From an uncultured Lachnospiraceae bacterium (GTDB lineage Bacteria > Bacillota > Clostridia > Lachnospirales > Lachnospiraceae), in assembly GCA_910579865.1 (NCBI GenBank), contig CAJTXA010000015.1, positions 17,522 through 81,521 on the forward strand: a stretch of 64,000 nucleotides of DNA. Reading direction: 5' to 3'. Each line of letters begins with the position of its first letter. Position 1 is the stretch's first letter. Shown piece by piece: positions 37,014-46,387 of this stretch. The translations under genes and the position numbers were made by a program. The notes under the pieces were generated by a model that had not been told where the DNA came from, searched no databases, and worked only from the letters and a program-made list of their open reading frames with translations.

Positions 37014-38268
37014 AGAAAGAAAGTTTCGTTATACGAAAATAGAATTGGTGATTCGTGCCTTTCAGGTTTTGATACAATTCACTTTATACCATAGTGTAGC
37101 TTGTTTAATTGCTGGAATTGGAATTAGAGAGAATGGACATTTATATCTTCGGATGGGAATTTTATTATTACCTTTGTTTATATTTTTATTTGTTAGAATG
37201 TATATAGAAAATTTATTTTTATTTGCTTTTCTTCATATTGGCTGTGTTGGAGGGATTTTGTTATTCTTTCCAAGTACAATTGGAGAGAGAATAGCAGTTT
37301 CGATTTGCTTAATTGTAATGATAGTAAATTCGATTCGGTTTCGTATAACGAAATCTTATCAGTATCAAGAATGTCCCCATTTACTGATGCTGTCATTTCT
37401 TTTTATTGTATATGTTTTTGCTTCTTATATAGAGAAAACCATATTAATGAAACAATGTTTTTATGAGCTGGTTGCGTTTCTTCTTTTTTATATGATAAGT
37501 AAAAATTTAGAAAATACAGAAAAGTTTATTTATTTAAATCGAGAAACAGCAAATTTTCCAATTCAGCAAATAAAAGGAGTGAATCGAACATTACTTTGTT
37601 TTTTTACGATAGTGATGCTTGGGGGAATGTTATTAGCACCACGATTTTATCCAGAACATATGATACAGCAAATTGGAGCATTGGCATTAATCGGTTTACG
37701 CTGGTTATTTTCTTTGATGCAGAAAGAGGAAGTCGATCAAGGAACTTATTTGGATATAAAAAAGAGCATAAATCAGGAGGATTATGGATTTCTTATTGAA
37801 GAAGAAGTACCTTCAAAGTTAGCCTTATTTTTGCAATATTTAATGGAAATTTTTACACTTATATTTCTTATTGCAATAGTTTTAGCGGGAGTTGGCTTTT
37901 GTTTATATCAAATTTATAAACGATTTTATGCACTGCCATTGCCATCTAAAAAAGAAGGAAAGAAAACAGATATTATTACTGTTACAGAAAGCGTACCAAT
38001 TTTTCGAAAACAGAAAGTAATAAAAGAAGAATTAGGTAATTATAATAAAAAGATTCGTCGTCAGTATAAAAAGTCAGTAAAAAGGAGAAAGGGAAAAGAA
38101 CAAATTTTGGAATTATCTCTGACTCCTACTGAAATAGAAAACGTGTTAGAACAGCCACTTTTGGATTTAAAGAAGAGAGAAAGAATAATTACTCTTTATG
38201 AAAAGGCACGTTATGGAAAAGAAGAATGTATAAAGGAGGAGTTAGAAGAAGTAAGAAAAATGCTTTAG
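37006..38268 (+). CDS. Multi-pass membrane protein of the MoxR/DUF58 operon, DUF4129-like C-terminus
   Basis: 420 residues with about seven hydrophobic helices in the first 230 residues, another near 277-302, then a basic cytoplasmic tail. The tail segment ITLYEKARYGKEECIKEE resembles the end of DUF4129/transglutaminase-associated proteins. In many MoxR-DUF58 operons the third gene is a transglutaminase-like membrane protein. No transglutaminase core (Cys-His-Asp) is seen here. ATG 37006 is within the end of the DUF58 gene with GGGAG upstream. Confidence 0.75.
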   Translation: MDKERKFRYTKIELVIRAFQVLIQFTLYHSVACLIAGIGIRENGHLYLRMGILLLPLFIFLFVRMYIENLFLFAFLHIGCVGGILLFFPSTIGERIAVSICLIVMIVNSIRFRITKSYQYQECPHLLMLSFLFIVYVFASYIEKTILMKQCFYELVAFLLFYMISKNLENTEKFIYLNRETANFPIQQIKGVNRTLLCFFTIVMLGGMLLAPRFYPEHMIQQIGALALIGLRWLFSLMQKEEVDQGTYLDIKKSINQEDYGFLIEEEVPSKLALFLQYLMEIFTLIFLIAIVLAGVGFCLYQIYKRFYALPLPSKKEGKKTDIITVTESVPIFRKQKVIKEELGNYNKKIRRQYKKSVKRRKGKEQILELSLTPTEIENVLEQPLLDLKKRERIITLYEKARYGKEECIKEELEEVRKML

Positions 38269-38299
38269 GGTATGATAGGAAAGAAAGGAGGCAGTGAGT

Positions 38300-38761
38300 A
38301 TGTATGGTATTATGTGGCTAATAATTTGTATTATTCTTGTAATAGTAGAAGTGACAACATTAAATCTAACCACGATTTGGTTTGCAATTGGTGGATTTAT
38401 TGCTTATCTAACAGGATTTGTTGGAGCCGGATTTTGGGGACAGTTTTTTGTATTTGTAATTGTTTCTTTAATTATGCTATTTTTTACAAGACCAGTGGCA
38501 CGAAGGTATCTAAATAAAGGGAGAGTTAAGACGAATGCAGAAAGTTTAGTAGGACAAATTGCAAAAACGACATCTTGTTTGAATAATAGAGAAGGATTTG
38601 GTTCTGCAGTAATTAATGGTCAGGAATGGAGTGCAATTTCTTCAGATGATAAAATTATTATTGAAGAAGGAGAAGATGTAGAGATATTGGAAGTACGTGG
38701 AGTAAAGCTGGTGGTACGAAAAGCAATCGCACCATGGAAGCCAGAGGAAAATAGGAAATAA
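38300..38761 (+). CDS. NfeD-family membrane protein
   Basis: 153 residues: two or three hydrophobic helices in the first 75 residues, then an OB-fold domain with ESLVGQIAKTTSCLNN and GQEWSAIS. This is the short NfeD class, which works with SPFH/stomatin proteins in membrane microdomains. ATG 38300 is preferred because AAAGGAGG is at 38284-38291; the GTG at 38294 lies too close to it. The SPFH gene follows after 125 bases. Confidence 0.88.
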   Translation: MYGIMWLIICIILVIVEVTTLNLTTIWFAIGGFIAYLTGFVGAGFWGQFFVFVIVSLIMLFFTRPVARRYLNKGRVKTNAESLVGQIAKTTSCLNNREGFGSAVINGQEWSAISSDDKIIIEEGEDVEILEVRGVKLVVRKAIAPWKPEENRK

Positions 38762-38791
38762 AGAAAAAATATATACTTTTTTTAGGAAATA

Positions 38792-38800
38792 TGATATACT
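38792..38800 (+). promoter_or_regulatory. Extended -10 promoter candidate for the SPFH gene
   Basis: TGATATACT is an extended -10, 87 bases upstream of ATG 38887. It suggests the SPFH gene can also be transcribed on its own. Confidence 0.4.
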
Positions 38801-38849
38801 GTGATCGTTAGATTGTTATAATCTAATTGAATAAAAAACAATAAATATG

Positions 38850-38868
38850 TTCCGTATACACTACGGAA
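38850..38868 (+). promoter_or_regulatory. Small hairpin in the SPFH 5' leader
   Basis: TTCCGTA (38850-38856) pairs with TACGGAA (38862-38868) around a 5-base loop, about 20 bases before the ATG. No T-run follows, so it is not a terminator; it may affect translation or mRNA stability, or be an operator. Confidence 0.4.
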
Positions 38869-38886
38869 GAAAGAGAGGAAAAGATT

Positions 38887-39834
38887 ATGTTAGTTATGAC
38901 AGGAATCAGTGTGGGCTCAGTAGTACTAATACTGTTTATTGTATTGCTTTTATTGGTAATTAGTTCTTGTATCAAGATTGTACCACAGGCACAAGCGTAT
39001 GTTATTGAACGGTTGGGTGGCTATCAGGATACTTGGTCTGTTGGTTTGCATTTTAAACTTCCATTTATTGATCGGGTAGCAAAGAAAGTAATTTTAAAGG
39101 AACAAGTAGTAGATTTTGCACCACAACCAGTAATTACAAAGGATAATGTAACAATGCGAATTGATACAGTTGTATTTTTTCAGATTACAGATTCCAAATT
39201 ATTTGCCTATGGAGTAGAAAATCCGATTATGGCGATTGAAAATTTGACAGCTACAACATTAAGAAATATTATTGGTGAATTAGAATTAGATCAAACTTTA
39301 ACTTCTAGAGAGATTATTAATGCAAAAATGCGTTCTTCTCTTGATGTGGCTACTGATCCATGGGGAATTAAAGTAAACCGTGTTGAATTAAAAAATATTA
39401 TTCCTCCGGCTGCGATTCAAGATGCAATGGAGAAACAAATGAAAGCAGAACGTGAAAGACGTGAAAGTATCCTTCGTGCAGAAGGAGAAAAGAAGTCAAC
39501 TGTTCTTGTAGCAGAAGGTAAAAAAGAATCAGCAATTTTGGAAGCTGAAGCTGAGAAAGAGGCAGCAATTCTTCGAGCAGAGGCGAAAAAGGAAGCAACA
39601 ATTCGTGAGGCAGAAGGTCAGGCAGAAGCAATTCGTGCAGTGCAAAAGGCAAATGCAGAAGGTATTGCTTATATTAAGGAAGTGGCTCCAGATCAGGCAG
39701 TATTGCAGATTAAGAGTTTAGAAGCGTTTGCAAAAGCTGCAGATGGAAAAGCTACAAAGATTATTATTCCTTCTGAAATACAGGGATTAGCAGGAATGGT
39801 AAAAGCAGTTACGGAAGCAGTGAAAGATAATTAG
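38887..39834 (+). CDS. SPFH/Band 7 (stomatin-paraslipin) protein
   Basis: 315 residues: membrane helix near 10-30, then the Band 7 domain (VPQAQAYVIERLGGYQDTWS to IIPPAAIQDAMEKQMKAERE), then an Ala/Glu/Lys-rich coiled coil made of short degenerate repeats (RAEGEKKS, VAEGKKES, EAEAEKEA, RAEAKKEA, REAEGQAE), as in QmcA/paraslipins. They form oligomers that organise membrane proteins. Pairing with NfeD supports this. Confidence 0.93.
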   Translation: MLVMTGISVGSVVLILFIVLLLLVISSCIKIVPQAQAYVIERLGGYQDTWSVGLHFKLPFIDRVAKKVILKEQVVDFAPQPVITKDNVTMRIDTVVFFQITDSKLFAYGVENPIMAIENLTATTLRNIIGELELDQTLTSREIINAKMRSSLDVATDPWGIKVNRVELKNIIPPAAIQDAMEKQMKAERERRESILRAEGEKKSTVLVAEGKKESAILEAEAEKEAAILRAEAKKEATIREAEGQAEAIRAVQKANAEGIAYIKEVAPDQAVLQIKSLEAFAKAADGKATKIIIPSEIQGLAGMVKAVTEAVKDN

Positions 39835-39973
39835 TTTTTTGTTTCTGTAATATAGAAAAGCAGAAGATAGCAATAAAAGAAAAAATTTTAAGGGAATAGA
39901 ATGATAAAAGCGAAAAAAGTTAGAAAAGAAAGGCTTGAGTATAAAAGATAAAAGTTTTCAATGCTTTTATAAG

Positions 39974-40008
39974 ATTCCGCATAAGGATAGGGCTTATGCG
40001 GAATTTTT
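39974..40008 (+). terminator. Terminator after the SPFH gene
   Basis: ATTCCGCATAAG (39974-39985) pairs with CTTATGCGGAAT (39993-40004), followed by TTTTT. Confidence 0.88.
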
Positions 40009-40027
40009 AGGATTTTATATAAGGCAC

Positions 40028-40056
40028 TTGACAAGTGGAATAAATCTTTTTATAAT
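40028..40056 (+). promoter_or_regulatory. Promoter for the ileS T-box transcript
   Basis: Perfect TTGACA (40028-40033), 17 bases, perfect TATAAT (40051-40056). Transcription would start near 40063, just before the T-box leader. Confidence 0.88.
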
Positions 40057-40079
40057 TAGGTCAATTACAAACTACAAGG

Positions 40080-40372
40080 AAAAGACGTAGATGAAGAGAG
40101 TAGATGATTTGTGAAACTTACAGAGAGTTGGGAAGATGAGAACCAACAGTAGTAGCAGGTAATTGAAAATCACTTCGGAGTTGCTGGATTAAAAACAAAC
40201 AGTAAGAGATGAACTTTTATAAAATTGCTAGAACTGTTTGTAAGTAAATGCAGACGGGTTTCCACCGTTAAAAGGAACTCATATTTACCCCGTAAGGGAC
40301 TGTATGTTGTAATAGGTGGTATAGCAAAGAAGATATGGTCTTTGCCCTGTTTTACAGGGCAGAGATTTTTTT
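40080..40372 (+). promoter_or_regulatory. T-box leader, isoleucine-specific
   Basis: This leader senses uncharged tRNA-Ile and controls ileS. Stem I contains CAGAGAG and GATGAGAACC, and the specifier region TTGAAAATCAC with the codon ATC at 40169-40171. The antiterminator contains TAGGTGGTATAGCA (40313-40326). Its TGGT at 40317-40320 can pair with ACCA, the end of tRNA-Ile. The competing terminator is TCTTTGCCCTGT / ACAGGGCAGAGA (40339-40365) plus TTTTTTT. Together with the downstream ileS gene the isoleucine identity is well supported. The exact 5' boundary is approximate. Confidence 0.88.
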
Positions 40373-40420
40373 GTTTTGGAACCACCATAAAAAATAAGAT
40401 ATTTAGAAAGGAGAAAAATT

Positions 40421-43400
40421 GTGTATAGTAAAGTAGCAAGTGATATGAATTTTGTTGCAAGAGAGAAAAAAATCGAGAAATTTTGGAAAGAGCATGATAT
40501 TTTTAAAAAGAGTATGGAACATAGAAAGGAAGGGGAAACATATACTTTTTATGATGGCCCTCCTACTGCAAATGGAAAGCCCCATATTGGTCATGTACTG
40601 ACTCGTGTAATTAAGGATATGATTCCCCGATATCGTACAATGAAAGGATATATGGTTCCTAGAAAAGCTGGCTGGGATACACATGGACTTCCTGTAGAAC
40701 TGGAAGTAGAGAAGATGTTGGGACTAGATGGAAAGGAACAGATTGAGGGATATGGATTAGAACCTTTTATTGGGCATTGTAAAGAGAGTGTATGGAAGTA
40801 TAAAGGTATGTGGGAAGACTTCTCTTCTACAGTTGGTTTTTGGGCAGATATGGAAGATCCTTATGTAACTTATCATAATGATTTTATCGAATCGGAATGG
40901 TGGGCATTAAAACAAATCTGGGAAAAGAAATTGTTATATAAGGGGTTTAAGATTGTTCCTTATTGTCCACGTTGTGGAACACCACTTTCTTCTCATGAGG
41001 TTGCACAGGGATATAAAGAGGTAAAGGAACGATCTGCAGTAGTACGGTTTAAGGTTAAAGGGGAAGATGCTTATATCTTGGCTTGGACAACAACACCATG
41101 GACATTGCCTTCGAATGTAGCACTTTGTGTTAATCCAGAAGAGAATTATGTAAAAGTAAAAACAGCAGATGGATATTTATATTATTTGGCAGAGGCGTTG
41201 ACAGAAACTGTTTTGGGAGGAGAACGGGCAACAGCTCCTTATCAAATTGTGGAACGTTATATTGGAAAAGATTTGGAATATAAGGAATATGAACCTCTAT
41301 TGGATTGTGCAGTAGAGATCTGTAAAAGACAGAATAAGAAAGCATATTATGTTACTTGTGATTCATATGTTACATTGACTGATGGTACTGGAGTCGTTCA
41401 TATTGCACCTGCTTTTGGTGAAGATGATGCTAAGGTAGGACGTAATTATGATTTGCCATTTGTACAGTTAGTAGATGGAAAAGGGGAGATGACAAAGGAA
41501 ACTTCCTATGCGGGTGTATTTTGCAAAAAAGCAGATCCAATGATTTTAAAAGATTTAGATAAAAAAGGATTGCTGTTTGATGCACCAAAGTTTGAACATA
41601 GTTATCCGCATTGTTGGAGATGTGATACACCATTGATCTATTATGCTAGAGAGTCATGGTTTATTAAAATGACAGCAGTAAAAGATGATTTAATTCGAAA
41701 TAATAATACCATTCATTGGATTCCAGAAAGTATTGGAAAAGGTCGTTTTGGGGATTGGTTAGAAAATGTACAAGATTGGGGAATTAGTCGGAATCGGTAT
41801 TGGGGAACTCCATTAAATATCTGGGAGTGTGAATGTGGTGAGCAACATGCAGTTGGCAGTATCCAAGAATTAAAGGAATTGTCGGAAAATTGTCCAGAAA
41901 CGATTGAATTACATCGTCCATTTATTGATGCAGTAACAATTCGTTGTCCAAAGTGTAAAAAAGAGATGAAACGAGTGCCAGAAGTGATTGACTGTTGGTT
42001 TGATTCTGGAGCAATGCCTTTTGCACAACATCACTATCCTTTTGAAAATAAGGAACTTTTTGAACAGCAGTTTCCAGCTAATTTTATTTCGGAGGCGGTC
42101 GATCAAACTAGAGGATGGTTTTATTCTTTGCTGGCAGAATCTACTTTATTATTTAATCAAGCGCCTTATAAAAATGTAATTGTATTAGGACATGTACAAG
42201 ACGAGAATGGACAAAAGATGTCTAAGTCAAAAGGAAATGCGATTGATCCATTTGAAGCACTTCAAAAGCATGGAGCAGATGCGATCCGCTGGTATTTCTA
42301 TATTAATAGTGCACCATGGCTTCCAAATCGGTTCCATGATAAGGTGGTCACAGAAGGACAGCGTAAGTTTATGGGAACATTGTGGAATACGTATGTATTT
42401 TTTGTAACTTATGCAAATATTGATCAGTTTGATGCAACAAAATATAAATTAGAATATGAAAAGCTCCCTATTATGGATAAATGGTTATTGTCCAAGTTAA
42501 ATTCAGTAATAGGTGAAGTGGATAGTAATTTGGAAAATTATCGGATTCCTGAAGCTGCAAGAGCATTACAAGATTTTGTAGATGAATTGAGTAATTGGTA
42601 TGTAAGACGATGTAGAGAGCGTTTTTGGGCAAAAGGAATGGAACAGGATAAGATTAATGCATATATGACATTATATACTGCATTGGTAGAAATTTGTAAA
42701 ACGGCTGCACCTATGATTCCTTTTATGACAGAAGAGATTTATCAAAATTTAGTGCGTAGTATTGATACAAAAGCACCAGAGAGCATCCACCTTTGTGATT
42801 TTCCTTTTGTAAATCAGGATTGGATAGATACCACATTAGAAGCAGATATGGAAAAAGTTTTGGAGATTGTGGTGTTAGGACGTGCTTGCCGGAATATTTC
42901 TAATATTAAGAATCGTCAGCCAATTTCAAGAATGTTTGTAAAAATGGAAGAGAGTGGATTATCAGAGTTTTATATGGATATTATCCGAGAGGAATTAAAT
43001 GTAAAAGAAGTACAGTTTACAGAGGATGTACGTGACTTTACTTCTTATAGTTTTAAGCCGCAGCTTCGAACGCTGGGAAAACGCTTTGGAAAACAATTGA
43101 ATCAGCTGAAAGAAGTACTAAGTACTTTGAATGGAAATCAGGCAATGGATGAAGTGAATGAGAAAGGAACCTTGACTATTGTTTTAGATGGAAAGGAAGA
43201 AGTATTAGATAAAGAAGATCTTTTGATTGATGCAGCACAAGTAGAAGGTTATGTATCAAATAGTGAGAAAGGAATTACAGTTGTTTTGGATATAAATCTT
43301 ACTACAGAATTAATTGAAGAAGGATATGTACGGGAATTGATTAGTAAGATTCAAACCATGCGAAAAGAAGCGGGCTTCGAAGTGACAGATCGGATTCAAG

Positions 43401-43570
43401 TATATCAGGATAAAAATGAAAAGGTTGCTGAAATCTTACAAAAGTATAGAGAAGAGATTTGTAAGGTTGTTCTTGCAGAAGAAATTTTTGTTGGGCAAAT
43501 GAATGGATATGAAAAGGAATGGGATATCAATGGAGAGATTACCTTGATTGGAGTAAAGAAAAAGGTTTGA
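40421..43570 (+). CDS. ileS: Isoleucyl-tRNA synthetase
   Basis: 1049 residues, charges tRNA-Ile with isoleucine. It has the HIGH-type motif GPPTANGKPHIGHVL (about 46-60), CPRCGTPLSSHEVAQGYKEV, the editing-domain WTTTPWTLPSN, KMSKSKGN (from 599), and the C-terminal anticodon-binding domain with FVDELSNWYVRRCRERFW. The length and motif set match the longer, eukaryotic-like type 2 bacterial IleRS that ends without the type 1 zinc module. GTG 40421 has AAAGGAG six bases upstream. Confidence 0.96.
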   Translation: MYSKVASDMNFVAREKKIEKFWKEHDIFKKSMEHRKEGETYTFYDGPPTANGKPHIGHVLTRVIKDMIPRYRTMKGYMVPRKAGWDTHGLPVELEVEKMLGLDGKEQIEGYGLEPFIGHCKESVWKYKGMWEDFSSTVGFWADMEDPYVTYHNDFIESEWWALKQIWEKKLLYKGFKIVPYCPRCGTPLSSHEVAQGYKEVKERSAVVRFKVKGEDAYILAWTTTPWTLPSNVALCVNPEENYVKVKTADGYLYYLAEALTETVLGGERATAPYQIVERYIGKDLEYKEYEPLLDCAVEICKRQNKKAYYVTCDSYVTLTDGTGVVHIAPAFGEDDAKVGRNYDLPFVQLVDGKGEMTKETSYAGVFCKKADPMILKDLDKKGLLFDAPKFEHSYPHCWRCDTPLIYYARESWFIKMTAVKDDLIRNNNTIHWIPESIGKGRFGDWLENVQDWGISRNRYWGTPLNIWECECGEQHAVGSIQELKELSENCPETIELHRPFIDAVTIRCPKCKKEMKRVPEVIDCWFDSGAMPFAQHHYPFENKELFEQQFPANFISEAVDQTRGWFYSLLAESTLLFNQAPYKNVIVLGHVQDENGQKMSKSKGNAIDPFEALQKHGADAIRWYFYINSAPWLPNRFHDKVVTEGQRKFMGTLWNTYVFFVTYANIDQFDATKYKLEYEKLPIMDKWLLSKLNSVIGEVDSNLENYRIPEAARALQDFVDELSNWYVRRCRERFWAKGMEQDKINAYMTLYTALVEICKTAAPMIPFMTEEIYQNLVRSIDTKAPESIHLCDFPFVNQDWIDTTLEADMEKVLEIVVLGRACRNISNIKNRQPISRMFVKMEESGLSEFYMDIIREELNVKEVQFTEDVRDFTSYSFKPQLRTLGKRFGKQLNQLKEVLSTLNGNQAMDEVNEKGTLTIVLDGKEEVLDKEDLLIDAAQVEGYVSNSEKGITVVLDINLTTELIEEGYVRELISKIQTMRKEAGFEVTDRIQVYQDKNEKVAEILQKYREEICKVVLAEEIFVGQMNGYEKEWDINGEITLIGVKKKV

Positions 43571-43587
43571 TGACGATTTAATATAGA

Positions 43588-43613
43588 AAAAACTGCAATA
43601 TCTATCGGTTTTT
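43588..43613 (+). terminator. Weak terminator after ileS
   Basis: AAAAACTG (43588-43595) pairs with CGGTTTTT (43606-43613), one G-U pair and a T-run. Short but well placed. Confidence 0.5.
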
Positions 43614-43615
43614 AC

Positions 43616-43644
43616 TTGTATAACAAGATTAAATTGGTTATAAT
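43616..43644 (+). promoter_or_regulatory. Promoter for glycogen phosphorylase
   Basis: TTGTAT (43616-43621), 17 bases, TATAAT (43639-43644). A start near 43651 leaves an 85-base leader to the chosen TTG at 43737. Confidence 0.65.
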
Positions 43645-43736
43645 TAGGAGTAAAGGTGAATAAGGGCAAAAGTTCAAATTCATCTAAATTTATTAGCCTA
43701 AGAAAAATTCATAGAATTAAGAGGAGGATATTAACA

Positions 43737-46205
43737 TTGAGCAATCGCAAATTTGACAAAGAATTTTTTAAAAGAAGTGTTGTTTATAATGTGAAGACTC
43801 TGTATAGAAAGCCGATGCAAGAAGCTACACCGGAACAAATCTTTCAAGCAGTGTCTTATGCAGTAAAGGATGCTATTATTGATGCTTGGTTAGCAACACA
43901 GAAAGAATATGAGCGATCCGACCCAAAGACAGTTTATTATTTGTCTATGGAATTTTTAATGGGAAGAGCACTTGGAAATAGTTTGATTAATTTAACTTTT
44001 TATGATGGAGTAAAAGAGGCAATGGAGGAGCTTGGCGTTGATCTTAATGTGATTGAGGATCAGGAACCAGATGCTGCATTAGGAAATGGTGGTTTGGGAA
44101 GACTGGCTGCTTGTTTCTTAGATTCTCTTGCGTCTTTGGGATATTCTGCATATGGTTGTGGAATTCGTTATCGTTATGGAATGTTTATGCAAAAGATAGA
44201 GGATGGTTATCAGATTGAAGCACCAGATGATTGGCTAAAGAATCGAAATCCATTTGAAATTCGGCGTGATGAGTATGCAACAGAAGTAAAATTTGGCGGT
44301 TATGTACGAATGGATCGAGATTCCAATGGCAGAGATATGTTTATTCAGGAAGGATATCAGGTGGTTCGTGCTGTGCCTTATGATATGCCAATTGTTGGAT
44401 ATGGAAATAATGTAATTAATACCTTAAGAATTTGGGATGCAGAACCAGTGCATCGGTTTAATTTGGCATCATTTGATCGAGGGGATTATCAAAAGGCAGT
44501 AGAGCAAGAAAATTTAGCAAGAAATATTGTAGAAGTATTGTATCCAAATGACAATCATTATGCAGGAAAAGAGCTTCGTTTAAAACAACAGTATTTCTTT
44601 GTATCAGCAAGTATTCAAACTGCTGTAAAGAAATATAAAGATAAACATGGAGATGTTAGAAAACTGTATGAAAAAGTAACATTCCAGTTAAATGATACTC
44701 ATCCATCTGTAACAGTTGCAGAATTGATGCGTATTTTAATGGATGAGGAAGGCTTAGAGTGGAATGAAGCATGGGAAGTTACTACGAAAACTTGTGCCTA
44801 TACAAATCATACAATTATGTCAGAAGCATTGGAAAAGTGGCCAATTGATCTATTTGCAAGATTACTTCCAAGAATTTATCAGATTGTAGAAGAGATTAAC
44901 CGCAGATTTGAACGAGAAATTCAAGAACGTTATCCAAATCAGCCAGAAAAGGTAGAAGCGATGGCAATTCTTTACAATGGACAAGTAAGAATGGCAAATC
45001 TTGCTATTGTAGGTGGATTTTCTGTAAATGGTGTAGCACAACTTCATACTGAGATCTTAAAGAAAGAAACACTGCGTGATTTCTATCAGATGATGCCAGA
45101 GAAGTTTAATAATAAAACAAATGGTATTACTCAAAGAAGATTCTTATTACATGGAAATCCGCTTCTTGCAAAATGGGTAACAGATCATATTGGAGATGGA
45201 TGGATCACTGATTTGAAACAGATGGATAAATTAACTCCACTTGCGGATGATAAGCAGGCACAGAAGGAGTTTATGGATATTAAGTATCAAAATAAAGTTC
45301 GTCTGGCAAAGTATATTAAAGAACATAATGGAATTGAAATTGATCCAAAATCTATATTTGATGTACAAGTAAAGCGATTACATGAATATAAGAGACAACT
45401 TTTAAATATTTTACATGTGATGTATCTGTATAATCAGATTAAGGAAAATCCAGGGATGAAGTTTTATCCAAGAACGTTTATATTTGGTGCAAAAGCAGCA
45501 GCTGGATATCGTAGAGCAAAATTGACAATTAAATTGATTAATAGTGTTGCTGATGTAATTAACAATGATACTTCAATTAATGGAAAGATTAAAGTGGTAT
45601 TTATTGAAAATTACCGTGTATCCAATGCAGAAATTATCTTTGCAGCCGCAGATGTAAGTGAACAGATTTCTACTGCAAGTAAAGAAGCTTCTGGTACTGG
45701 TAATATGAAATTTATGTTAAATGGTGCTCCTACTCTTGGAACAATGGATGGTGCTAATATTGAAATTGTAGAGGAAGTTGGAAAAGAAAATGCATTTATT
45801 TTTGGGGCAAGTTCAGATGAAATTATCGCCTATGAGAATAATGGAAAATATGATCCAATGGAAATTTATAATGAAGATGCAGATATTCGGAAGGTTTTAA
45901 TGCAGCTTGTAAATGGGTTTTATTCTCCTGAGAATCCAGAATTGTTCCGTGAAATTTATGATTCTCTTTTAAATACAAAACAGAGTGATAAAGCAGATAC
46001 GTATTTTATATTAAAGGATTTCCGTTCCTATGCCGCTGCTCAGGTTCAGGTAGAACAGGCTTATTTAGATACCGAAAGATGGGCTAAGATGGCAATATTA
46101 AATACAGCAAAATGCGGAAAGTTTTCTTCTGATCGTACAATACAAGAGTATATAAATGATATCTGGAAATTAGATCCAGTTACAGTGGAATTAATTGAAG
46201 AATAA
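43737..46205 (+). CDS. glgP: Glycogen (alpha-glucan) phosphorylase
   Basis: 822 residues. Releases glucose-1-phosphate from glycogen or maltodextrin using pyridoxal phosphate. Motifs include YYLSMEFLMGRALGNSL, DAALGNGGLGRLAACFLDS, and the PLP site EASGTGNMKFMLNGA (Lys658). The start is the TTG at 43737 with GAGGAGGA just upstream; an in-frame ATG 27 codons earlier has no RBS and lies only a few bases after the predicted transcription start. Single-gene unit, with its own promoter and terminator. Confidence 0.95.
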   Translation: MSNRKFDKEFFKRSVVYNVKTLYRKPMQEATPEQIFQAVSYAVKDAIIDAWLATQKEYERSDPKTVYYLSMEFLMGRALGNSLINLTFYDGVKEAMEELGVDLNVIEDQEPDAALGNGGLGRLAACFLDSLASLGYSAYGCGIRYRYGMFMQKIEDGYQIEAPDDWLKNRNPFEIRRDEYATEVKFGGYVRMDRDSNGRDMFIQEGYQVVRAVPYDMPIVGYGNNVINTLRIWDAEPVHRFNLASFDRGDYQKAVEQENLARNIVEVLYPNDNHYAGKELRLKQQYFFVSASIQTAVKKYKDKHGDVRKLYEKVTFQLNDTHPSVTVAELMRILMDEEGLEWNEAWEVTTKTCAYTNHTIMSEALEKWPIDLFARLLPRIYQIVEEINRRFEREIQERYPNQPEKVEAMAILYNGQVRMANLAIVGGFSVNGVAQLHTEILKKETLRDFYQMMPEKFNNKTNGITQRRFLLHGNPLLAKWVTDHIGDGWITDLKQMDKLTPLADDKQAQKEFMDIKYQNKVRLAKYIKEHNGIEIDPKSIFDVQVKRLHEYKRQLLNILHVMYLYNQIKENPGMKFYPRTFIFGAKAAAGYRRAKLTIKLINSVADVINNDTSINGKIKVVFIENYRVSNAEIIFAAADVSEQISTASKEASGTGNMKFMLNGAPTLGTMDGANIEIVEEVGKENAFIFGASSDEIIAYENNGKYDPMEIYNEDADIRKVLMQLVNGFYSPENPELFREIYDSLLNTKQSDKADTYFILKDFRSYAAAQVQVEQAYLDTERWAKMAILNTAKCGKFSSDRTIQEYINDIWKLDPVTVELIEE

Positions 46206-46232
46206 TAGAAATAAGTTTTTTCTTAGTGAAAG

Positions 46233-46266
46233 AGAAGGTCGAAAGGATTTTCGGCCTTTTCTTTTT
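46233..46266 (+). terminator. Terminator after glgP
   Basis: GAAGGTCGAAA pairs with TTTCGGCCTTTTC (with a T-G pair), followed by CTTTTT. Confidence 0.75.
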
Positions 46267-46387
46267 AAATTTTACTTCCAATTTGTATTGATTTCATTTA
46301 TAATAAAATATAAATACGAAACTGTTTGTATGTTTTAGAGACTTTAAATAGATTGGTATATTGGTGTTGAAAAGGTGTAAAGAAGTG

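Noticed and set aside
38272..38517. 81-codon ORF before and across nfeD
   Set aside because: Cys/Ser/Asn-rich translation in another frame of nfeD; nfeD has the better RBS and a clear family match.
40225..40428. 67-codon ORF over the T-box leader
   Set aside because: It lies within structured leader RNA and lacks an RBS; the T-box explains the region.
43656..43736. Upstream ATG start for glycogen phosphorylase
   Set aside because: It has no RBS, adds 27 atypical residues and lies within a few bases of the predicted transcription start. TTG 43737 has GAGGAGGA.
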